From Tragulus kanchil (taxonomy: Eukaryota; Chordata; Mammalia; Artiodactyla; Tragulidae), in the NCBI GenBank assembly GCA_022376925.1, contig JAIOJX010000026.1, positions 198,190,400 through 198,254,399 on the forward strand: a stretch of DNA of 64,000 bases, given 5' to 3'. Positions 14,801 to 26,800 of this stretch are shown one piece after another; position 1 is the first letter of the stretch; every line of letters begins with the position of its first letter. The position numbers were made by a program, and so were the translations under genes. The notes beneath the pieces were generated by a model. It was not told the origin of the DNA. It searched no databases and saw only the letters and a list, made by a program, of their open reading frames with translations.

Positions 14801-17800
14801 AAAGGGGCTATAATGTAGACTTGTTTCCAAGTAATTATTGTACTTCTCTGTTTTGACCTGTCTGGGTAGTCCCTGAAGGACTGCTAAAGGGGCTTGCCTT
14901 TGTTTTGCTTAACTGGGAATTCTCTCATTAAGATCAATAGGTGATTTGTCATCAAAAACCATGGAGGACAGAGGTAATAATATATTTATACTGCTGAAAG
15001 AAAACTATCTAACAAGAATTCTATATCCAGCAAAATTACCCTTCAAAAATGAAAGAACAGCAAAAGCTGAGAAAATTCCATCACTAGTAGAGTTACTTTG
15101 TAAGAATAACTAAAATACCTAAAATGTCCTGAAATAAAAACACAATTAAAAGATACATACATAAAGCAATAATTAGAAATCTATGTTAACAGGCTCACAA
15201 TGTATAATAATGTAATTTGTAACAACAGTGACTCATTGTAGGATAGATATATAAAGAACCACAGTTCTTGCATTGAGACTAAACTGGTATAAATTCAAAG
15301 TTATTATAAGTTTAAGGTGTTATTTGTACTCCTTAGATTAACCATTAAGAATACAACTATAAAAATATACTAAAAAGGAAATGAGAAGGGAATAAATACA
15401 GCATATAATTTTTAAAAAGTCAATTAAACACAAAAAAAAGGCAAGAAAGAAGGAACTGAGAAACAAAAAGAATTAAGGCATAAGACATATCGAAAACAAA
15501 AACAGCAGATGTACTTCCCCATGAGTATTTACACTGAATGTAAATGGATTAAACTCTTGAATTAAAATTAAAGGGCAGTGACTAGCAGCATGCATTAAAA
15601 AATAAAAAGAAACAAATAAAAAAACAACATGAGCCATCTATAATGTTACTCTACAAGACACTCATTTTAGATTCCAAGATACAAACAGGTTGAAAGGATG
15701 GAAAAAATACTCCATGCAAATAATGTATCAAACAGAGCCAGGTAATTATACTTATATCAGGAAAAGACTTCTATGAAAAATTTCTTAAGAGATAAATAAT
15801 AATATTATATATTGATAAGAAGGACTATCTAACAAGAATTCTATATCCAGCAAAATTACCCTTCAAAAATGAAAGAACAGCAAAAGCTGAGAAAATTCCA
15901 TCACTAGTAGAGTTACTTTGTAAGAATAACTAAAATACCTAAAATGTCCTGAAATAAAAACACAATTAAAAGATACATACATAAAGCAATAATTAGAAAT
16001 CTATGTTAACAGGCTCACAATGTATAATAATGTAATTTGTAACAACAGTGACTCATTGTAGGATAGATATATAAAGAACCACAGTTCTTGCATTGAGACT
16101 AAACTGGTATAAATTCAAAGTTATTATAAGTTTAAGGTGTTATTTGTACTCCTTAGATTAACCATTAAGAATACAACTATAAAAATATACTAAAAAGGAA
16201 ATGAGAAGGGAATAAATACAGCATATAATTTTTAAAAAGTCAATTAAACACAAAAAAAAGGCAAGAAAGAAGGAACTGAGAAACAAAAAGAATTAAGGCA
16301 TAAGACATATCGAAAACAAAAACAGCAGATGTACTTCCCCATGAGTATTTACACTGAATGTAAATGGATTAAACTCTTGAATTAAAATTAAAGGGCAGTG
16401 ACTAGCAGCATGCATTAAAAAATAAAAAGAAACAAATAAAAAAACAACATGAGCCATCTATAATGTTACTCTACAAGACACTCATTTTAGATTCCAAGAT
16501 ACAAACAGGTTGAAAGGATGGAAAAAATACTCCATGCAAATAATGTATCAAACAGAGCCAGGTAATTATACTTATATCAGGAAAAGACTTCTATGAAAAA
16601 TTTCTTAAGAGATAAATAATAATATTATATATTGATAAGAAGGACTATCCATCATGAAGTTTTAATACTTAGCAACAAACAAAATACACAAAGCAAAAAC
16701 TGACAGAACTGACAGGAGAAGGAGACAACGGTACTATCACAGTTAAAGACCGCAAAATATCTTTGAGTAATAGCTAGAACACTTAAACAGAAGATCAATA
16801 AGAAAATAGTGGATTTCGTCAATACTATAAGTCAGAAAAAAAATAAGACACTTAACAGTCCATGGGGTCATAATGAGTTGGATATAACTGAGCATAGCAC
16901 ATGCACTCTACTCATTAACAGCAGAAAATATATTCTTTTCAAATGCACATGGAATAGTCTCCAGGATACGCCATATATTAGATCACAAAGCAAGTCTTTA
17001 AAGACTGAAATCATATAGAGCACAACAGAATGAAACTAAAATTCACTAAAAGTAGGAAAACTGGAAAATTCACAAATATGTGAAAATTAAGTAACATACT
17101 GTTTAACAACCAAAGGATTAAAAAAAAAAAATCACAAGGGAATTAGGAAATACTTCAAAACAAATGAAAACCGAACATGCTAAAACTTACACAATGCACT
17201 TAAAGTTCAGAGAGAAAATTACAAATAAAAACATCTATTTTAAAAAAGAAGATTCCAAATAAATAACATAAATCTTCTTAATTAAGAAACTAAATAATCT
17301 GGAGCAAACTAAACCCCAAGCTAGCAGAAGGAAGGCAGTAATAAAGAGCAGAGGCAAATGAAATAGAGAAGAGAAAAACACTATAGAGAAAAAAAACTAC
17401 ATCAGGAGTTGATTCTTTGAAAGAAAAGTCAACAAAATAAGACATTTACTTTGACTGACAAATAAAATGTGGTATATCCAAATGATGGAATATTATTTAG
17501 CTAGAAGAATGAATGATGCATGCCACAATATAAATGAATCCTGAAAAGACACAAAAAGGTAACACACTGTATGATTTTATTTATGTGAAATATCCAAAAT
17601 AAGCAAATCCAGAGACAGAAAGCCATGGTATCCAAGGACTGAGGAACTGGAAAAAAGGGGTGTGATTGCTAAATGGGTACTGGGGTTTCTGTTGGGGTGA
17701 TAGAAAGTTCTAGAACTAGATAATGTTTATGGTTGCAAAATACTATGAATGTGCTTAATGGTAATAAACTGTACTTTTAAATGGTAAAATATGTTCTAGG

Positions 17801-20800
17801 GCTTCCCTGGTGGCCCAGCGGATAAGGACACCGCCTTGCAGTACAAGGGGCGCCGGTTCAGTCCCTGGCCTGGGAAGATCCCATGTGCTGTGGAGTGGCT
17901 GAACCAGTGTGTCCAATTACCGAGCCGGTGCCCTGGAGCACATGTGCCAGGAGCCAGGGCTCTGCAGCGAGAGAGGCCACTGTGGTGGGAGACCCACACA
18001 GGCCAAAAGAACAAAGATGGATGATGAAAGACCAATAGAAGTGGCCAAAAAAAAAAAATGTTCTAAAAGTTTTCCTATAAAGAGTCTTTGAAGCTTCCTA
18101 AAGCCATAACTCATTTAGAAATAAATTATTTACAGTGATTTTCTACATCAGGAATTAACAAACATTTTCAGTAAGTGCTTTTGGCTTCACACGCCTTTCT
18201 TTGTTGCAACTACTTAACTCTGCCGATATAACATGAAAGCAACCAAAGACATTAAGTAATAAGCAAACTGATATGATTGTGTCCCAATAAAATTTAATGT
18301 TCAAAAACAGGGACAGGCCAAATTTGGCATGAAGATTTTAGTTGGCTAAGCTGTGAAACATATTATCTTCCTTGTATTAGTGAGACTATTATGAGAAATT
18401 ACAAATCTTTTCTTGTCTAAATATGATATATTATAAATTAAAGTTTAATTAATTACAACAACAAAGTTATATCAGTATATGAAGTCTATGGTAGTAAAAG
18501 AGGTGGTTATAGCTCCAGGGTAGAGCATTTGACTGCATAGTAGTAAAAGATTTACATTTACTGAGAATCAAAAGGCAGAATTGGTAAAAACCGTATCATA
18601 TTAATAGGAGTTTTATACACACTTATGCATTAGCTAAATAAATGTTAATTTCAATGTGAACTTACAGATTATCCATAATCTTTTTAAAGTTATACCATTT
18701 TTCCTTTTGACCAACTACAGGGAGAATATCTGGCAGCTAACTTGATATATCTTCCTTCTTACCACCTTTCTCAATTTTTTAGTGAAACTTTGATACTTTC
18801 TAAACCAACTCTTTTTTTCTGAAATTTACTATGTTTATAGCCAGGATTACATAGCTGGGTAATGTTCGTTTTTCATTAGAGTTTTATTTTTTAGTTTGGT
18901 TTCTTTAGTCATAATTAAAAGTTCCTTAGAACATTTAATTAGAACTAAGAAATGCTTACTTACTATTTCATAAATCATTACCAACTTTAGATACTAACAA
19001 ATAATAAATGAGACAGAGAAAAAGTGAAAAGAGAAAGTGCTCAGAGTTAATCTACAAACTATTAAATCTGGCCACAAAAAACCTAAATTGAAAATTTAAG
19101 AGCTACTTCTAACAGTATAAATTTCAAAATGACTCTGATATTGAACCTTAAATCAGTATTCTCCTTTAAATATTTTTCTGACTAAATTCTCAGATATTAG
19201 TTTGGACAAACCCAAAGCAAATGAAATCACACGTGGTTCAGTGGCCTGACATAGTAAGTCTTTAGTGTTAGTTGAGTGAACTGATGCTAAGAAATCCATT
19301 TTTTCTATGGGAAGTTACATTTTCTAAAATAATAAAATATTTGCAAAACTATCTAAAAATTTACTCTTCCTATCAAATTTCTCAGCTTGGAAAGGATGGA
19401 GCATGGCACAGAAATGGTAAGAGTAAAATCTTCTCTTTCAAAACATCTCCTCAATTAGTTTTTCCTATTTGCCGACAGCATTTAGCCTAAATAAAAATTC
19501 TCCTAGTAAATGATAACCAATGCGGATAAAGAAACCTACCTTTCAAACAATCTTATGTCATTTCTGTAAAGAACCTTGTACTATAGGGTAATTTCTTTTC
19601 TTAGAAACAGCATAAAGTATTAGAAAAAGAAATCACTAGCTAAATCATTTTAAGTAAAATTCTAATTCTGAAAGAAAAATCTCTCTGTTCTCTGAAAATT
19701 TCAAAATCAAGTAAGAAAGCCTTCCATGCTCAATACATCATCTGTTCATCTACTCAAGACTCTCTGCTTTAGCAACATTTAACTTTTTAATGTTAAAAAG
19801 TACTACTTATCCTTGTTCTGTACAGTAAGTATTTTAGCACAGTAAGAATCAAGTAAGCAATGACCACAGTGAAGTGTGGCTTAAGAGAACATAAAAGACA
19901 GATATGATACAACTGGAAATTTTCTTTTGTTAGTTTTAAGTACTTTCAAGCTATTGCAGGCAGATTCTTTACCAGCTACAAAGGAGCTACAAGGGAAGCC
20001 CTGAACAATTTCAGGCTTGGCCAAACATAAGCAAAATTTAAAAGTATTACTAGAGAATTAAATGTGTATATAGAAATATAGTGCACGAAACAGTCTGCTT
20101 TTCTTAAAGCAGTAGCATTTAATTGTGATAAACTTAAAGTACTTACTCTAAAAGTGGTGGAAGTATTTCACAATTCAAAACAAAATCTCTGCATTCTGCA
20201 TTGTCACCAGCAATATTACCAAGTGCCCAAACCATCAGTATTCTCCTTTAAATATTTTTCTGACTAAATTCTCAGATATTAGTTTGGACAAACCCAAAGC
20301 AAATGAAATCACACGTGGTTCAGTGGCCTGACATAGTAAGTCTTTAGTGTTAGTTGAGTGAACTGATGCTAAGAAATCCATTTTTTCTATGGGAAGTTAC
20401 ATTTTCTAAAATAATAAAATATTTGCAAAACTATCTAAAAATTTACTCTTCCTATCAAATTTCTCAGCTTGGAAAGGATGGAGCATGGCACAGAAATGGT
20501 AAGAGTAAAATCTTCTCTTTCAAAACATCTCCTCAATTAGTTTTTCCTATTTGCCGACAGCATTTAGCCTAAATAAAAATTCTCCTAGTAAATGATAACC
20601 AATGCGGATAAAGAAACCTACCTTTCAAACAATCTTATGTCATTTCTGTAAAGAACCTTGTACTATAGGGTAATTTCTTTTCTTAGAAACAGCATAAAGT
20701 ATTAAAAAAAGAAATCACTAGCTAAATCATTTTAAGTAAAATTCTAATTCTGAAAGAAAAATCTCTCTGTTCTCTGAAAATTTCAAAATCAAGTAAGAAA

Positions 20801-23800
20801 GCCTTCCATGCTCAATACATCATCTGTTCATCTACTCAAGACTCTCTGCTTTAGCAACATTTAACTTTTTAATGTTAAAAGTACTACTTATCCTTGTTCT
20901 GTACAGTAAGTATTTTAGCACAGTAAGAATCAAGTAAGCAATGACCACAGTGAAGTGTGGCTTAAGAGAACATAAAAGACAGATATGATACAACTGGAAA
21001 TTTTCTTTTGTTAGTTTTAAGTACTTTCAAGCTATTGCAGGCAGATTCTTTACCAGCTACAAAGGAGCTACAAGGGAAGCCCTGAACAATTTCAGGCTTG
21101 GCCAAACATAAGCAAAATTTAAAAGTATTACTAGAGAATTAAATGTGTATATAGAAATATAGTGCACGAAACAGTCTGCTTTTCTTAAAGCAGTAGCATT
21201 TAATTGTGATAAACTTAAAGTACTTACTCTAAAAGTGGTGGAAGTATTTCACAATTCAAAACAAAATCTCTGCATTCTGCATTGTCACCAGCAATATTAC
21301 CAAGTGCCCAAACAGCCTTCAAAAAATAAGAAAAAATATTATTTTATGGCAATATCTTCAATAAGAGGCTCTCTTAAGAATTAAATTTTAATGTAAAATG
21401 GAAAAAGTGATAATTTTCAAGATGCTAAAGAAAACATGCTAGTACAAAAGAAAGGAAATTTTTACAGTATATTTAATAAATATTTTTAGTCAAAACATAT
21501 GTCATTTAAAATTTTTTCTTAAATGCTACTGAAATGTTTATCTCTGTTCAAGAGATAGTTTGTCTACTCTGAATTTACATGGAGAGACGAAATACAATTG
21601 ACCTCTGAACAATGAGGCACTGAGGGGCACCAATCCCTGTACAGTCGAAAACTCATGTATAACCTTACAGTTGCCCCTCCTTATCCAACGTTCTCAACTA
21701 ACCTTGGATGGTATAGTACTGTAGTATGGATTTACTGCAAAAAATCAGTGTGTAAGTGAACCACACAGTTCATACCCGTTTTGTTCAAGGGTCAACTGTG
21801 TGTCTATTTAGTGAATTTTCCAATTACCTATGCTAGAGGTTTGCTTCAATGTCAAAGAATCCATTCACTGGGAAGGGACTGACTTGTAAAAGAAAAAAGG
21901 AAGGAGAGACAAAGCATAGAAAAGTAAGCTAAAGCTAATGTGAGAACTAGCTTGAATTGATGCTTAAAAACAAGGTTAGAGATAGTCCAGGTTAAACAAA
22001 TGGCAGTAAAAGATCAAATTATTTATATATTACATTTCAATTAGGTGCAAATGATTATTACATTTTCATTTCAAGCTTCTCATATAAGTACAAAAGTGGA
22101 CATAATTTACTTTTCCAATTGGGAAAATTTTAGCATTTAAAATATACATTAATATGTTTAACATCTACTCTAGACTGAAGTTTATTTCCCACTTTTTTTT
22201 TTCTGTTCATTTTTTTTTTCTTTTTTAAATTTTGGCCTCTTTTATTGGTCCTTCATTTATTTATTTTCATCCATCTTAATTCTTTGGCTGTGTGGGCCTC
22301 CCATGCAGTGGCCTCTCTCGTTGCAGAGCACCAGCTCTGGGTGCATGCGCTCCAGAGCTCTGGCTTGGTATGTGGACACTGGCCCAGTTGCTTCGCAGCA
22401 TATGGGGCTCTTCCCAGGCCAGGGATTGAACCTTGCACTGCAAGGCGGACTCTTTACCCACCGGACCACCAGGGAGGCCCTATTTCCTATATTTTTAAGA
22501 CAGATTTTCAAAGTGATGACATTTTGTACTCTGTGAAGTATTTTGTTGGTAGGGATATTAATTTGTATAACATTTTTGGAAGTCAACTTTGAAATATGTA
22601 ATAGCATTTTAAAAGTTTTTCTTTAACTAAGGTTATTTTTCCTTAATGAAATAGTCAAGAATCACATATTAATGACAGGACATAATAATATAAAAACTGA
22701 TATTTAATGATTTTCATCACAATATTATTAACACACATAACCTAGAAATAACTCAAATGTACAACTACTGAAGAACAGATAAATTATGGTAGCTACCTGA
22801 ATGGATAATGAGTAATCATAAAATCTTCTAGTGTTATATAGGGAAAAAATACACACAAAAATAAAAAAATAAACAATCACATGGAATGATAAGAGATCTA
22901 CAAATCAATCTGCATGAAAATGAATCAAAACAAAAATATGAAAACATTTGACTTTCTCTAGATGGTACAAATTATACATGATTAAGGTTCCCCTGTTACA
23001 ACAACTATGAGAATTTACATGTAAAGTTTAATCTAAAATGGTTCATTCAAAATAATGTGATATAATAAAAAGGAACATTAAAACAACCTACATACAAGCA
23101 AAGAATAAGGAATCAGACTGGTCCAGGTTTAAAATCTGGTTCAGCCTTGCACTGTGACTTTGGGTAAATTACTATCTTTTCTGGGTCTCAGTATGCTCTT
23201 TTATAAATGGGAATAGTAATTCCTAGTAGCTGAAATCTTATGTATAGAGAATCCAGGATTATGTGTAAAGCGGTTCATTCTTCCTTCCTTCTAATTTGAC
23301 ACTAAATAGAAATGATTATATTCTAAAAAATTTGCACAGGCAACTTGGTAAAAATGAATTTTATATCATAATCACTAATGGCACTTTCAAGAGAAAATTA
23401 AAATCCAATAGGTACAACAGTTCAAATTAGAAACTTACCTGTTCTTGAACATCTTCATGCTCTGAATTAAGAAGTTTGATAAAAATTGGAACAGCCCCGG
23501 TTTCAATCACTACTTTGGTATGCAGGAAAGTTCCAGATGCTATATTAGTTAATGCCCATGCAGCTTCAAACTAAGGAAAAACAAAAACAGAATAAATGAA
23601 AGCCCCAAAGAAATGCCAGAAAGGGGAAGAAAGGAAGAAAAGAGGGAGAAAAGACTTAGACAAACGAGTCTGAGAGACTGACTTATGATTAATAAGATTC
23701 AATGTGAAATCAGATTTGATAGGTAAAAATACTTTATTTTTTAAAAACGGACTCTTCAATTTGGAAAAACAAGAACTGAGAAGAATATAATAAGAATTTA

Positions 23801-26800
23801 TAAAATCTTGAGCAATACATGAACATATTTGAATTTATAATCCATAAAAACCCCTAATGCTTATGATTAGGAAGCCAGGTTTTCTAAAGCAAGCACTTTA
23901 AAACTAAATAAGACAGTACTTAATAGAGTAATAGTATATTTATGGAGCTTAGAAATCATAAAAGGGTACTTCTGTTTCCCTAAAGATCATCTATTTCTAA
24001 CCTCCTCACTTAATAAGAAAAACTAGAAGTCCAGACATTTAGCTGATTTGTTCAAGGTCAAAGACTTCATTATTAGCAGAACCATAAGAATTTCTGGTAT
24101 TCTTTTAAATGCAGAGCCTCTGAGAAGTTACTTACATCAATCAAAATTCAGATGTACCACTAGAATAATGAAGTTTGAGGTTCAAGGACTTAAAACAACC
24201 TACATACAAGCAAAGAATAAGGAATCAGACTGGTCCAGGTTTAAAATCTGGTTCAGCCTTGCACTGTGACTTTGGGTAAATTACTATCTTTTCTGGGTCT
24301 CAGTATGCTCTTTTATAAATGGGAATAGTAATTCCTAGTAGCTGAAATCTTATGTATAGAGAATCCAGGATTATGTGTAAAGCGGTTCATTCTTCCTTCC
24401 TTCTAATTTGACACTAAATAGAAATGATTATATTCTAAAAAATTTGCACAGGCAACTTGGTAAAAATGAATTTTATATCATAATCACTAATGGCACTTTC
24501 AAGAGAAAATTAAAATCCAATAGGTACAACAGTTCAAATTAGAAACTTACCTGTTCTTGAACATCTTCATGCTCTGAATTAAGAAGTTTGATAAAAATTG
24601 GAACAGCCCCGGTTTCAATCACTACTTTGGTATGCAGGAAAGTTCCAGATGCTATATTAGTTAATGCCCATGCAGCTTCAAACTAAGGAAAAACAAAAAC
24701 AGAATAAATGAAAGCCCCAAAGAAATGCCAGAAAGGGGAAGAAAGGAAGAAAAGAGGGAGAAAAGACTTAGACAAACGAGTCTGAGAGACTGACTTATGA
24801 TTAATAAGATTCAATGTGAAATCAGATTTGATAGGTAAAAATACTTTATTTTTTAAAAACGGACTCTTCAATTTGGAAAAACAAGAACTGAGAAGAATAT
24901 AATAAGAATTTATAAAATCTTGAGCAATACATGAACATATTTGAATTTATAATCCATAAAAACCCCTAATGCTTATGATTAGGAAGCCAGGTTTTCTAAA
25001 GCAAGCACTTTAAAACTAAATAAGACAGTACTTAATAGAGTAATAGTATATTTATGGAGCTTAGAAATCATAAAAGGGTACTTCTGTTTCCCTAAAGATC
25101 ATCTATTTCTAACCTCCTCACTTAATAAGAAAAACTAGAAGTCCAGACATTTAGCTGATTTGTTCAAGGTCAAAGACTTCATTATTAGCAGAACCATAAG
25201 AATTTCTGGTATTCTTTTAAATGCAGAGCCTCTGAGAAGTTACTTACATCAATCAAAATTCAGATGTACTCACTCATGATGGATTTATAATGAAGAATTT
25301 GAGAAAATTTAATGTATGGTTCTCCAACAAACTAGCAAGTTATTGAAAATGACCTGTAGATTAAGGAGTGCTTATAGTTTTAAACGTATTTGGCATAGAC
25401 ATCTCCTCACATTGAGGTAGGTATTATTATGATTAATAAAAGTATAATCAAGGGCTTCCCCGGTGGTCCAGTGGGTAAGGACACCGCCTCACAGCGCAAG
25501 GGGTGCCGGTTTGATCCCTGGCCTGGGAAGATCCCACGTGCCGCGGAGCGGCTGGATCGATGTGTCCAATTACCAAGCCAGAGCTCTGGAGCGCATGCAC
25601 CCAGAGCCAGCGCTCTGCAGCAAGAGAGACCACTGCGATGAGAGGCCCACACAGGCCAAAGAACAAAGATGGATGAAAATAAATAAATGAAGACCAATAA
25701 AAGTGACAAAAGGAAAAAAAACAAACTGTAATCAAAAGCATTACTGAAAGGCATGAAAAGTACAGATACTATTATGTGTGAGACTAAAAAAAAATTTTGA
25801 GGAATGTGTAATGGAGATCTTAGTTCCAACCAATTACAGATAATGAAATAAGTCAAAGGTCAACTAAAAGGTCACCCTATGATCTCCTAGGTATCCCCAG
25901 GAGAAAGCATTAATGAAGAGTGGTCGATTCGTAAGTCTATAGAACAGAAAATTAACATAAAAGGAGTGGGCAACTGTGGTAGAGACTATGGTTATGATAT
26001 TTTCAAAAAGAAGCGAAAAAGAAAAAGGAAAGAGGTAGAGCTCCTAGCTTCACTAGATCTTAAGTATGTGGCAACAATGTCAACTCTTCTGATTTGGAAA
26101 AAGAAGCCTCAAATCTAGATTTTATTTGAAATTCTCCAACTTTTGAAAGTCTGATATCTAACTCTTTCCTTTTAAAACATGTGCAGGCCAAACACTTAGG
26201 TCCCCAGTTTGAGGCCTCTCAATTACAGTAATTCCCCTACGAACGTGTGTTCTATCAATATCAGGCATGAGTGACATTGCAGCTTAGCCTCTATCTCCTA
26301 TTACTGACGATCCTTCAGCTCTACTACCTTCCACCTTTAATTGCCACATATTGATATTTACTGACTGCTTACAATATATTCAGTACTGTAGAAGTTGTTT
26401 TCATTAGAAACATTAATCCTATGTCATTTCTGGAAACAGATCATTAAGAAAGTAAACTAAAAAACTCACTTGTAATGTACAGTTTTCATTTCTTTCAAGA
26501 AATTTCACAAATCTCTGAACAACTCCTGGTTTCTGTATAACTTGATCAATTGGTGGATTAGGTTCTAAAAATTAAAAAATAATTAAGTTATTACCTACAC
26601 ATAAAAACACAATGATCTAGATCCTGTGTCAATTAATGGGACACACAGAATAACTCTTTCCTAGGTTTCACTGACCAAATTTGAAACCCTTAGCTAGATG
26701 TAACTGAAGAGAAAACAAATGCTCTTATAATTGCACTATTTACTGCAAAAAAGAAAAAAAAAAAGAAAAAGCAAACCTTTTCATTACTATAATGATAAGA

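Larger units (their letters stand above)
12884..14983. repeat. Direct duplication block 4
   Basis: Copy A 12884-13933, copy B 13934-14983, exactly 1050 bp each with no difference seen. It includes the poly(A) retroelement at 13260-13497. Only 20 bp separate it from block 5. Confidence 0.93.
19152..21313. repeat. KPNA5: Direct duplication block 6
   Basis: Copy A 19152-20232, copy B 20234-21313. Differences are one G/A change and one A in an A run. Copy A stops inside KPNA5 exon 7, removing its acceptor. Confidence 0.93.
23078..25269. repeat. KPNA5: Direct duplication block 7
   Basis: Copy A 23078-24157, copy B 24190-25269, with 32 bp of unique sequence between them (24158-24189). It contains KPNA5 exon 6 and a MIR. 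The 32-bp joint resembles a shortened version of the sequence after copy B (ataatgaag...tttgag). Confidence 0.92.

Noticed and set aside
17799..17870. tRNA-Glu-like sequences at SINE heads as possible tRNA genes
   Set aside because: They continue into SINE bodies with A tails and target-site repeats, and the anticodon stems are not intact.
25407..25856. 149-codon minus-strand open frame
   Set aside because: It lies mostly within a SINE S insertion; similar peptides occur in every copy of that SINE.
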